Shown: piece by piece, positions 1-10,125 of the stretch
Layout of the letters: each line of letters starts with the position of its first letter
How positions within the stretch are numbered: position 1 is the stretch's first letter
Assembly: GCF_900129455.1 (NCBI RefSeq)
Contig: NZ_FQVU01000003.1
Span: 558,001 to 622,000 of the forward strand
Length of the DNA: 64,000 bases
From: Jatrophihabitans endophyticus
Lineage (GTDB): Bacteria; Actinomycetota; Actinomycetes; Mycobacteriales; Jatrophihabitantaceae
Direction: 5' to 3'
Translations under genes and position numbers: made by a program
The notes under the pieces: generated by a model
Database searches by the model: none
Told to the model about the DNA's origin: nothing
The model's input: the letters and a program-made list of their open reading frames with translations, nothing else

Positions 1-141
1 GGCGGTCTCGCGGCCGAGGCTCGACACCACGATCGTCAGCAGTTCGGCCACCGAGAGCTGCATCGGCACGGCGAGGTCGACGCGCAGGGTGGAGGAGATG
101 ATGGTCAGTCGGGTGCTGTTGGCGACCACGCTCGCAGACAT
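1..141 (-). CDS. eccD: Type VII secretion membrane protein EccD, N-terminal fragment
   Basis: Only the first 47 codons are in the window; the frame is open to the left edge. The peptide starts MSASVVANSTRLTII and continues into RVDLAVPMQLSVAELL, the beta-strand and helix pattern of the ubiquitin-like (YukD) domain that opens EccD proteins, ahead of the many membrane helices that form the ESX channel. The assignment rests on this short stretch plus its position: it is transcribed divergently from eccC, the motor ATPase of the same secretion system, only 132 bases away. The ATG at 139-141 is the natural start because the peptide begins directly with the family's N-terminal pattern. Confidence 0.75.
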   Translation of the reverse strand, partial: MSASVVANSTRLTIISSTLRVDLAVPMQLSVAELLTIVVSSLGRETA

Positions 142-273
142 CGGCCCCTCTTCGTCCTCGTGTCGTGTCGATCCGTCCGGCGGCGCGACACGGCGATCAT
201 GCCGCCCGCGTCGGCGCCGGTCGTGAGGATCGCGTACGGTCGCCCGATCCGAACACCGTAACGGAGGCAGCCG
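142..273. promoter_or_regulatory. Divergent eccD/eccC promoter region
   Basis: This 132-base gap separates two divergent type VII secretion genes and must hold both promoters. I see no convincing -35/-10 pair. The only clear signal is a GGAGG at 263-267 that serves the GTG start of eccC at 274. Confidence 0.4.
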
Positions 274-3200
274 GTGGGCACTGAGCTCTTCCGCCGACCG
301 GCCCGTCGTGCCGGGCCGGTCGAGCCCCGGGGCGAGATCGTCCTCGAGTCGCCGCCCGAGCTGCCGGAGTCGGTCAGCGGGGGCGGCGCGGGCCAGCTGC
401 TCACCTACCTGCCGATGGTGGCCGGGGCCGGCGCGACCGGGCTGCTCGTCACCGGCTCGGGCGGCTCGCCGATCACCTACCTCGCCAGCGGCATGATGGC
501 GCTGTCGATGGTCGGCATGGCCTTCGGGGGCATGGGACGCACGTCGGGGGAGAAGCGCCGTCGTCTCGACGGCGACCGGCGCGACTACCAGCGCTACCTC
601 GAGCAGGTGCGTCGCCGCGTGCGCCGGGCGGCCGAGCAGCAGCGGGCGGCGTCGCTGTGGCACCACCCCGACCCGGACACGCTGTGGTCGATCGTCGTCG
701 GCAGCCGCATGTGGGAGCGCCGCCCCGGCGACGAGGACTTCCTCGTCGTGCGCACCGCGCGCGGTCCGCAGCGCCTCGCCGTCGCGCTGGTCCCGCCGGA
801 GACCAAGCCGATCGAGGACCTCGAGCCCATCTCGGCCTCGGCGCTGCGCCGCTTCGTGCGCACCCACGGCACGGTCGCCGACCTGCCCGCCGCGCTGGCC
901 CTGCCCTCCTTCGGCCGGCTGGCGCTGACCGGCCCGCCGGCCGCGACGCGCGGCCTCGCCCGGGCGATGATCGCCCAGCTCGCCACGTTCCACACCCCCG
1001 ACGACCTGCTGGTCGCGGTGTGCGCGGGCGCGGACACCGCGGCGCAGTGGGAGTGGCTCAAGTGGCTGCCCCACGCGCTGAGCCCGGACACCTACGACGC
1101 CGTCGGGCAGGTGCGGCTCGCCGGCGACGACCTCGTCGAGGTCGAGGGTCTGCTCGGTGACCTGCTCACCGGCCGTCCCCGCTTCGGCACCGGCGGCGCG
1201 GCCGACGGGCCGCACGTGCTGCTCGTCGTCGACGGCGGCCGGGTGCCGGGGGAGGCGCAGCTTCTCGGCAACCTGCTGCAGGGTGTCACCGTCCTCGACC
1301 TGAGCGCGAGCACCGGTCCCGACACCGGGCCCGGCATCCTGCGCCTCGACGCCGGCCGGGCCGCGAGCGCCGGCAGCCCCGGCAGCATCGGCGGCGGGGC
1401 CGCCGGGGCCGGCGAGCGGCGCGTGCTCGACATCGTCCGGCGCGACCGCACGAACGACGAGCAACGCACCTACGTCGGCGTCCCGGACACGCTCTCGGTC
1501 GTCGAGGCCGAGACGCTGGCGCGCCGGATGAGCCCGTCGCGGGTGTCGACGCAGAGCGCCGAACCGGTCGACGCGTTGGCCGCCGACCTCACGCTGCCCG
1601 AGCTGCTGCGCATCGGCGACCCGCGCACCGTCGATCCGGCGGTGACGTGGCGGCCGCGGGCGCCCCGGGACCGGCTGCGGGTCCCCATCGGCATCGGCCC
1701 CGGCGGGCAACCGGTCGATCTCGACATCAAGGAGTCGGCGCAGGGCGGCATGGGGCCGCACGGCCTGGTCATCGGCGCCACCGGTTCGGGCAAGTCCGAG
1801 CTGCTGCGCACGCTCGTGCTCGGGCTGGCGCTGACCCACTCGTCCGAGACGTTGAACTTCGTCCTCGTCGACTTCAAGGGCGGCGCGACGTTCGCGAGCC
1901 TCGACGTCCTCCCGCACACGTCGGCGATCATCACCAACCTCGAGGACGAGCTCATCCTCGTCGACCGCATGAAGGACGCCATCCAGGGCGAGATGGTGCG
2001 TCGGCAGGAGGCGCTGCGCGCGGCCGGCAACTACGCCTCGCTGCGCGACTACGAGCGGGCGCGCGAGCAGGGCGCGCCGCTGGAGCCGATGCCGTCGCTG
2101 TTCATCGTGGTCGACGAGTTCAGCGAGCTGCTCTCGGCCAAGCCCGACTTCATCGACCTCTTCGTCATGATCGGCCGTCTCGGCCGCTCGCTCGGCGTGC
2201 ACCTGCTGCTCGCCTCGCAGCGTCTCGAGGAGGGCAAGCTGCGCGGGCTCGACACCCACCTCAGCTACCGCGTCGGACTGCGGACCTTCTCGGGGATGGA
2301 GAGCCGGGTCGTGCTGGGGGTGCCGGACGCCTACGAGCTGCCCAGCGCACCGGGCAACGGCTACCTCAAGGAGGCGACCGAGGGCCTGGTCCGCTTCAAG
2401 GCGGCCTACGTGTCAGGCACCTACAGCAAGACGTCGAGCGCCGGGCCGGACGTCGTGGTCGGTGGCCGGCGCCAGGTGCTGCCCTACCAGGTCGACTACG
2501 TCGCGGCGCGCGACGAGATCCGCGACGGCCGGCCCGACGAGCCGGCCGACCCGGGCGTCCACCCCGACGAGCCGGCGGGGCCGGGCGAGACCATGCTCGA
2601 CATCCTCGTCGGCCGGATGCAGGGCGCCGGCGTGCCTGCGCGCAAGGTGTGGCTGCCGCCGCTGGACGTCCCGCCGACGCTCGCCGAGCTGCTGCCGCCG
2701 CTGGGCGAGACCGAGCTCGGGCTGCGCCCGGTCGACTGGGATCCCGAACCGACGCTCGCGGCACCGATCGGGCTGATCGACCGCCCCTTCGACCAGCGGC
2801 GCGACCCGCACTGGGTGAATCTCGCCAGCTCGCACTTCGTCGTGGTGGGCCGGCCGCAGAGCGGCAAGAGCACGGTGCTGCGCTCGTTGATCACCGGCTT
2901 GTCGTTGACGCACACCCCGGAGCAGGTGCAGTTCTTCTGCCTCGACTTCGGCGGCGGCACGCTGACGGGGCTCGCCGACCTGCCCCACGTCGGCTCGGTG
3001 GCGACCCGGCTCGAACCGGATCGGTTGCGCCGCACCATCGCAGAGGTCAACACCTTGCTCAATACGCGCGAGGAGCTGTTCACCGAGCACCGCATCGACT
3101 CGATGGCGTCCTACCGTCGGGCGGCGGCGCAGGGCCGCGTGCCGCGCGACGGGTTCGGCGACCTGTTCCTCGTGATCGACGGCTGGGGCACCATCCGCTC

Positions 3201-4332
3201 GGACTACGAGGCCATGGAGGCCGCGATCACGCAGATCGCCGGCCGCGGTCTCGGCTACGGGGTCCACGTGGTGCTGTCGATCCAGCGCTGGATGGAGCTG
3301 CGGCCGGCGCTCAAGGACCTCGTCGGCAACCGGCTCGAGCTGCGCCTCGGCGACCCGAGCGAGTCCGAGCTCGACCGTCGCGTCGCGAAGGACGTCCCCG
3401 AGAACGCGCCCGGTCGCGGGATCAGCCCGCACAAGCTGCACTTCCTCTCGGCGCTCCCGCGCATCGACTACACCGCGTCGGCCGACGACCTCGTCGACGG
3501 CGTCGCCGACACCGTCACGCGGGTGCAGGACGCGTGGGCCGGCCCCGTCGCGCCGTCGGTCCGGCTGCTGCCCGAGGTCCTGGCCGCCGACCGGTTGCCG
3601 CCGGTGACGCCGGATCGCGCGGCGGTGCCGATCGGGGTCGACGAGGACGTGCTGGCCCCGGTGTTCGTCGACTTCGACGCCGAGCCGCACTTCGCGATCA
3701 TCGGTGACGTCGAGTCGGGCAAGTCCAACCTGTTGCGCCTCGTCGCCAAGGGCATCACCGAGCGCTGGACGCCGCAGGAGGCGAAGGTCATCACCTTCGA
3801 CTACCGCCGCGGCATGCTCGGCGCCGTCACCACGCCGCACCAGATCGGCTACGTGATGAACTCGGTGGCCGCCCCCGAGACCGTCGGCAACATCGTCGCG
3901 GCGCTGCGCGATCGGCTCTCGGGCATCCAGGTCGACCCGTCGGCCGGCGAGGTGCCGACGTGGTCGGGGCCCAAGCTGTTCCTGCTGCTCGACGACTACG
4001 ACCTCATCGCGGGCTCCACGCAGGGCAACCCGATGCACGGGCTGATCGAGTTCCTGCCGCAGGCCCGCGACATCGGCCTGCACGTGGTGCTCGCCCGGGC
4101 CGCGGGGGGCGTCGGGCAGGGCATGTTCGAGCCGTTCATGCGCAACCTGCGCGACATGGGCACCCCGGGCCTGCTGCTGTCGGGCAGCAAGGACGAGGGC
4201 GCCGTCCTCGGGTCGCAGAAGATGGAGCCGCTGCCGCCGGGGCGGGGCCGGCTCGTGCACCGCCGGCACGCGCCGGTGCTCGTGCAGACCGCGCGCCTCG
4301 GCGCCACCGCGGAGGCGGCGCCGCGCCGGTGA
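274..4332 (+). CDS. eccC: Type VII secretion system ESX motor ATPase EccC
   Basis: Membrane-anchored FtsK/SpoIIIE-type ATPase that recognises WXG100-family substrates and drives their export through the ESX pore. The 1352 residues hold two membrane helices near residues 42-90, then three ATPase domains. Walker A lysines are K507 (GATGSGKS), K865 (GRPQSGKS) and K1150 (GDVESGKS). Only domain 1 has a full Walker B with catalytic glutamate (VVDEF, D614-E615); domain 2 has DG at 969-970 and domain 3 has DD at 1240-1241. This fits the known family picture of an active first domain followed by degenerate, substrate-regulated ones. It is a single-chain EccC rather than the split EccCa/EccCb form. The GTG start follows GGAGG by seven bases. 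No esxA/B-type gene is in the window; the rest of the locus would lie to the left. Confidence 0.95.
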   Translation: MGTELFRRPARRAGPVEPRGEIVLESPPELPESVSGGGAGQLLTYLPMVAGAGATGLLVTGSGGSPITYLASGMMALSMVGMAFGGMGRTSGEKRRRLDGDRRDYQRYLEQVRRRVRRAAEQQRAASLWHHPDPDTLWSIVVGSRMWERRPGDEDFLVVRTARGPQRLAVALVPPETKPIEDLEPISASALRRFVRTHGTVADLPAALALPSFGRLALTGPPAATRGLARAMIAQLATFHTPDDLLVAVCAGADTAAQWEWLKWLPHALSPDTYDAVGQVRLAGDDLVEVEGLLGDLLTGRPRFGTGGAADGPHVLLVVDGGRVPGEAQLLGNLLQGVTVLDLSASTGPDTGPGILRLDAGRAASAGSPGSIGGGAAGAGERRVLDIVRRDRTNDEQRTYVGVPDTLSVVEAETLARRMSPSRVSTQSAEPVDALAADLTLPELLRIGDPRTVDPAVTWRPRAPRDRLRVPIGIGPGGQPVDLDIKESAQGGMGPHGLVIGATGSGKSELLRTLVLGLALTHSSETLNFVLVDFKGGATFASLDVLPHTSAIITNLEDELILVDRMKDAIQGEMVRRQEALRAAGNYASLRDYERAREQGAPLEPMPSLFIVVDEFSELLSAKPDFIDLFVMIGRLGRSLGVHLLLASQRLEEGKLRGLDTHLSYRVGLRTFSGMESRVVLGVPDAYELPSAPGNGYLKEATEGLVRFKAAYVSGTYSKTSSAGPDVVVGGRRQVLPYQVDYVAARDEIRDGRPDEPADPGVHPDEPAGPGETMLDILVGRMQGAGVPARKVWLPPLDVPPTLAELLPPLGETELGLRPVDWDPEPTLAAPIGLIDRPFDQRRDPHWVNLASSHFVVVGRPQSGKSTVLRSLITGLSLTHTPEQVQFFCLDFGGGTLTGLADLPHVGSVATRLEPDRLRRTIAEVNTLLNTREELFTEHRIDSMASYRRAAAQGRVPRDGFGDLFLVIDGWGTIRSDYEAMEAAITQIAGRGLGYGVHVVLSIQRWMELRPALKDLVGNRLELRLGDPSESELDRRVAKDVPENAPGRGISPHKLHFLSALPRIDYTASADDLVDGVADTVTRVQDAWAGPVAPSVRLLPEVLAADRLPPVTPDRAAVPIGVDEDVLAPVFVDFDAEPHFAIIGDVESGKSNLLRLVAKGITERWTPQEAKVITFDYRRGMLGAVTTPHQIGYVMNSVAAPETVGNIVAALRDRLSGIQVDPSAGEVPTWSGPKLFLLLDDYDLIAGSTQGNPMHGLIEFLPQARDIGLHVVLARAAGGVGQGMFEPFMRNLRDMGTPGLLLSGSKDEGAVLGSQKMEPLPPGRGRLVHRRHAPVLVQTARLGATAEAAPRR

Positions 4333-4375
4333 CTGCCGGCACGGCGACGCGGCGGCACAGCGGTGCGGTGCGCGC

Positions 4376-5230
4376 TCAGACCTTGCGCAGCACCGAGACG
4401 ACGCGGCCGAGGACGGTGGCTTCGTCGGCGGGGATGGGGGAGTAGGCCGGGTTGTGCGGCAGCAGCCAGGCGTGCCCGTCGCGACGCTGCAGCGTCTTGA
4501 CCGTCGCCTCGCCGTCGATCATCGCCGCCACGATCTCGCCGTTCTCGGCGTCCTCCTGCTGCCGGACGACGACCCAGTCGCCGTCGGCGATGGCGGCGTC
4601 GACCATCGAGTCGCCGACCACCTTGAGCAGGAACAGGGTGCCGTCGCCGACGAGCGACTTGGGCAGCGGGAAGACGTCCTCGATCAGCTGCTCGGCCAGG
4701 ATCGGGCCACCGGCGGCGATGCGACCCACGACCGGCACGAACACCGGGGACTCGCCGCGCGGTGCGTCCTCGGTGACGGCCACGGCCCGGCGGGCCGCCT
4801 TGCCGCGGCCGGTACCGGTGCCGCGACCGACGGCACGGCCGGGCTCGCGGACGTCGACCGCGCGGGGACGGTTGGGGTCGCGCCGCAGGAAACCCTTGCG
4901 CTCGAGCATCGCGAGCTGGTGGGCGACGCTGGAGGTCGAGGCCAGCCCGGCCGACTCGCAGATCTCGCGGATCGAGGGCGGGTAGCCGCGCTGCTCGACC
5001 GAGCTGCGGATGACGTCGAGGATGGCCTGCTGGCGGCGCGTCAGCCCGGTGACCGGGTCGGGCAGCTCGGTGACCTTGGGTCGGCCCGGACCGCGTCGCG
5101 CGGGCTCGTCGCCCGCTGGCAGCGCGGTGGTGGAAGCCTCGGCCGCGGTGTCGGCGCTGCCCGCGGTGCGTCCTCGGCCGCCCGCTCCCGTCGCGCCGGT
5201 CCCCGTCCGGCCTGCTGCCCGCTGCGCCAT
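4376..5230 (-). CDS. lexA: LexA, SOS-response transcriptional repressor and autoprotease
   Basis: Represses DNA-damage genes and cleaves itself when RecA filaments form. The winged-helix domain spans about residues 65-130 ([15 protein letters not shown], then [21 protein letters not shown]). The self-cleavage site is the Ala173-Gly174 bond in IAAGGPIL, and the catalytic dyad is S208 (GDSMVD) with K245 (ATVKTL), so the protease looks intact. A low-complexity extension of about 55 residues precedes the DNA-binding domain; such extensions occur in actinobacterial LexA. The ATG at 5228-5230 has AGGGG upstream and no better internal start exists. A one-mismatch SOS box lies 85 bases upstream, consistent with autoregulation. 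It converges on eccC and diverges from the LysM gene. Confidence 0.97.
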   Translation of the reverse strand: MAQRAAGRTGTGATGAGGRGRTAGSADTAAEASTTALPAGDEPARRGPGRPKVTELPDPVTGLTRRQQAILDVIRSSVEQRGYPPSIREICESAGLASTSSVAHQLAMLERKGFLRRDPNRPRAVDVREPGRAVGRGTGTGRGKAARRAVAVTEDAPRGESPVFVPVVGRIAAGGPILAEQLIEDVFPLPKSLVGDGTLFLLKVVGDSMVDAAIADGDWVVVRQQEDAENGEIVAAMIDGEATVKTLQRRDGHAWLLPHNPAYSPIPADEATVLGRVVSVLRKV

Positions 5231-5314
5231 TGCCGCCCCTCACTCGTGGTGTCGCCTCGTGTGCCCGATCCGTCGGACCGGTGCTGCGGACGCTAGCCCG
5301 ATCGCCTCCCGAAC

Positions 5315-5330
5315 TCAAACACGTGTTCGA
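5315..5330. promoter_or_regulatory. SOS box (LexA operator) of lexA
   Basis: TCAAACACGTGTTCGA differs at one position from the actinobacterial SOS box TCGAAC-N4-GTTCGA. It lies in the lexA-LysM intergenic region, 85 bases before the lexA start, and fits negative autoregulation. Confidence 0.8.
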
Positions 5331-5429
5331 ACGACACGCCGGTCGATCGGCGGCGACACGGACCGGGGCGCCCGTTTCGTCGATGCGATGGATTCGACGT
5401 GGAAATTGTCGGACCCCGCTGGTAGACAT

Positions 5430-5461
5430 TCGAATAGGCGTTCTATCGAATGCCTGTTCGA
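5430..5461. promoter_or_regulatory. Two abutting SOS boxes upstream of the LysM gene
   Basis: Two 16-base LexA-type sites follow each other with no gap: TCGAATAGGCGTTCTA (5430-5445, two mismatches to TCGAAC-N4-GTTCGA) and TCGAATGCCTGTTCGA (5446-5461, one mismatch). A possible -35 TTGTCG at 5406-5411 with an 18-base spacer would place the -10 (TCGAAT, 5430-5435) inside the first box, so bound LexA would block RNA polymerase. The pair ends 41 bases before the LysM gene's ATG. Confidence 0.75.
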
Positions 5462-5502
5462 ACCCGATCGGGTCCGGACGTCGTGTCCTCGAGGAGCATC
5501 CG

Positions 5503-6006
5503 ATGTCGGTCGCCACTGAACTGTTCGCGCCGCAGTACGACCCGGCCACCGAGCCCGCCACCGAGCCCGCACCGCGGCGCCGTCACCTCACGGCCGTGCC
5601 GGGTTCCGACGCAGCGGCTGCGGGGCGTCGCCGCCGCGTGGCCGCGCCGCAGCACGCCGCAGTGCACGGTGCGTCCTCGGTCGCCGTCCTGCTGCCCCCG
5701 GTGCCCGAGCGGGCGCCGGTGCGGCTCACGCATCGCGGCGTCGTCGTGCTCGCCGTGTTCACCGCGCTGGTGGGGGCCGTCCTGGTGTGGGTCGCCTCGC
5801 TCTCCGCCGCGGCCGAACCCGCCGGCGCCGGCGCCGGCGCCGACGTTCCGGCCACGGTCACCGTCGAGTCGGGCGACACGCTGTGGTCGATCGCGACCCG
5901 GGTCGCCCCCGATCGCGATCCGCGCGCCGAGGTCGCCCAGCTGCGCTCGCTCAATCACCTCGACGGTGTCGCGCTCGTGCCCGGTCAGACGCTGCACGTT
6001 CGCTGA
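5503..6006 (+). CDS. SOS-inducible LysM membrane protein (cell-division suppressor type, Rv2719c/DivS-like position)
   Basis: A 167-residue single-pass membrane protein: a charged, Pro/Ala-rich cytoplasmic N-terminus, one membrane helix at about 79-101, and a C-terminal LysM peptidoglycan-binding domain at about 118-166 (TVESGDTLWSIATR ... VALVPGQTLHVR). Its place between lexA and nrdR, divergent from lexA, matches Rv2719c in Mycobacterium tuberculosis and the DivS locus of corynebacteria, whose products delay septation after DNA damage. Two SOS boxes immediately upstream support SOS control. The ATG at 5503 follows GAGGAG by six bases; longer in-frame starts would run back through the operators. 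The family is clear; the division-inhibitor role is inferred from context. Confidence 0.85.
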   Translation: MSVATELFAPQYDPATEPATEPAPRRRHLTAVPGSDAAAAGRRRRVAAPQHAAVHGASSVAVLLPPVPERAPVRLTHRGVVVLAVFTALVGAVLVWVASLSAAAEPAGAGAGADVPATVTVESGDTLWSIATRVAPDRDPRAEVAQLRSLNHLDGVALVPGQTLHVR

Positions 6007-6105
6007 TCGACGTCCGCCGCCGCCGCGCGGGGCGGACCGCGCCGCCGTGGTCCCGGTTTCCGACGTCGCGACGAGCGGGTGAATCCGACACGCGGCGCTC
6101 GGGCC

Positions 6106-6134
6106 TTGCGGAACGTTGCGATCAGGCTTAGCGT
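6106..6134 (+). promoter_or_regulatory. Candidate promoter of nrdR-nrdJ
   Basis: TTGCGG at 6106-6111 and TAGCGT at 6129-6134 are separated by 17 bases, a plausible housekeeping-sigma promoter for GC-rich actinobacteria. The candidate NrdR box begins eight bases after the -10, where a bound repressor would block initiation. Confidence 0.4.
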
Positions 6135-6141
6135 TCACCCC

Positions 6142-6155
6142 AACATCTAGTAGTT
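6142..6155. promoter_or_regulatory. Candidate NrdR box
   Basis: AACATCTAGTAGTT is a 14-base near-perfect palindrome (only positions 4-5 and 10-11 break symmetry) with the central TAG and flanking AAC/GTT expected of NrdR operators. It lies just after the predicted promoter of nrdR-nrdJ, the usual NrdR target. Only one clear copy is seen, whereas NrdR promoters commonly carry two. Confidence 0.5.
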
Positions 6156-6168
6156 ACAACGATGTGCT

Positions 6169-6253
6169 TCGTCCACAAGTTGGGGTCGACGATCCACAGA
6201 TCGTCGAGGTCGTCCACACGGTCGTCCCCAACTTGTCGACAGGTTCGTCCACA
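6169..6253 (+). promoter_or_regulatory. Cluster of DnaA-box-like sites with nested inverted repeats
   Basis: In 85 bases there are three exact copies of TCGTCCACA (6169-6177, 6210-6218, 6245-6253), one TTGTCGACA (6233-6241) and one CGATCCACA (around 6190-6198). The first four are each one mismatch from the actinobacterial DnaA box TTGTCCACA; all five point the same way. The same stretch holds an 11-base inverted repeat (ACAAGTTGGGG at 6175-6185 with its complement at 6226-6236) enclosing a 9-base hairpin (6186-6194 with 6199-6207, loop CACA). All of this lies in the nrdR-nrdJ leader, between promoter and start codon. Confidence 0.55.
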
Positions 6254-6328
6254 GCGGTCGTCCTGGCGGCCGCCCGACGAGCCTGCCCGAAGGGCATGTC
6301 ACGGGTCGAACCAAAGGGGGTCTTCACG

Positions 6329-6814
6329 ATGCGGTGCCCGTACTGCCGTCATCCCGACTCCCGGGTCGTCGACTCGCGCGAGCACGACGAGGGCCAGGTC
6401 ATCCGGCGCCGCCGCGCCTGCCCCGAGTGCGGCCGGCGTTTCACCACGGTCGAGGAGGCCACGCTCGCCGTCATCAAGCGCAGTGGGGTCACCGAGCCGT
6501 TCAGCCGGACGAAGGTCATCAGCGGCGTGCGGCGCGCGTGCCAGGGCCGGCCCGTCGACGAGGACGCTCTCGCCCAGCTCGCGCAGACCGTCGAGGAGGC
6601 GATCCGCGCCACGGGCGCGGCCGAGATCGCCAGTGACGACGTGGGGCTGGCCATCCTCGGCCCGCTGCGCCAGCTCGACGAGGTCGCCTATCTGCGCTTC
6701 GCCAGCGTCTACCAGGCCTTCACCTCCGTCGAGGACTTCGAGAAGGCGATCCTCGACTTCCGTCGCGAGCACCGCGCGGAAGGGCGCGCCGATCCGCCGG
6801 CGCCCGAGCGATGA
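6329..6814 (+). CDS. nrdR: Transcriptional repressor NrdR
   Basis: Repressor of ribonucleotide reductase genes that senses ATP/dATP. The 161-residue product has the N-terminal zinc ribbon (C3, C6, C31, C34: CPYC and CPEC) and then the ATP-cone ([16 protein letters not shown] ... [10 protein letters not shown]). It stands directly upstream of nrdJ, the standard actinobacterial arrangement. The ATG at 6329 is chosen because the protein starts with the invariant MRCPYC and an AAAGGGGGT ribosome binding site is nearby; the longer open frame upstream runs through the regulatory region. It is probably co-transcribed with nrdJ and autoregulated through the palindrome at 6142-6155. Confidence 0.97.
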   Translation: MRCPYCRHPDSRVVDSREHDEGQVIRRRRACPECGRRFTTVEEATLAVIKRSGVTEPFSRTKVISGVRRACQGRPVDEDALAQLAQTVEEAIRATGAAEIASDDVGLAILGPLRQLDEVAYLRFASVYQAFTSVEDFEKAILDFRREHRAEGRADPPAPER

Positions 6815-6933
6815 GCCGCGGTCAGCCACCGCCGCGCCACGCCCGCAGCACCACCGACACACCGCACGACCAGCCGTCAGCACCACCCACCGTCGCCATC
6901 CCCCGACACGCAGTTCTCAGGAAGGACACGCCC

Positions 6934-9843
<2,910 letters not shown>

Positions 9844-9877
9844 GCCGCGCGGACGGTCGCCGTCCGCAGCAGTGACC

Positions 9878-9908
9878 GGGCCCGGCAGGCACCACGCCTG
9901 CCGGGCCC
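9878..9908 (+). terminator. Intrinsic terminator-like hairpin after nrdJ
   Basis: GGGCCCGGCAGGC (9878-9890) pairs perfectly with 9896-9908 across a five-base loop, starting 35 bases after the nrdJ stop. There is no T tract, as is common for actinobacterial terminators. Confidence 0.7.
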
Positions 9909-9984
9909 TGCCGCGTCCGACGGACGCCAGGCGGAACTCGGCCGTTGGTCAACCCCGCCGACGTGAACACGTTGGCCGTCGACA

Positions 9985-10055
9985 GTGTTGATCATCACGG
10001 CGATGTCCACTATGCGAAGATCGCGCGGTTCGTTACGTTTCGCTGGTGTTGATCA
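9985..10055 (+). repeat. Direct repeat GTGTTGATCA upstream of the acyltransferase gene
   Basis: GTGTTGATCA occurs at 9985-9994 and 10046-10055, a 61-base period (about six helical turns). It could be a regulator site pair for the gene starting at 10126 or chance; nothing else distinguishes it. Confidence 0.3.
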
Positions 10056-10100
10056 AGAACCGGTCTCACGAGGCGGCCCGCGCCGGCCGCCGCCCGCGCA

Positions 10101-10124
10101 GGGCCCTCGCCGTCGCGAGGGCCC
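10101..10124 (+). promoter_or_regulatory. Perfect hairpin enclosing the ribosome binding site of the condensation-domain gene
   Basis: GGGCCCTCGC (10101-10110) and GCGAGGGCCC (10115-10124) are exact complements separated by CGTC. The ATG at 10126 starts two bases later, and the only Shine-Dalgarno-like sequence (GCGAGGG, 10115-10121) is wholly inside the 3' arm. The structure should hold translation off unless it is opened, or could act as an attenuator. Confidence 0.55.
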
Positions 10125-10125
10125 G

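Noticed and set aside
6007-6328. A cobalamin riboswitch upstream of the B12-dependent reductase
   Set aside because: No B12-box-like sequence or the multi-stem layout of that riboswitch could be found; the region is better explained by the promoter, NrdR box and DnaA-like sites.
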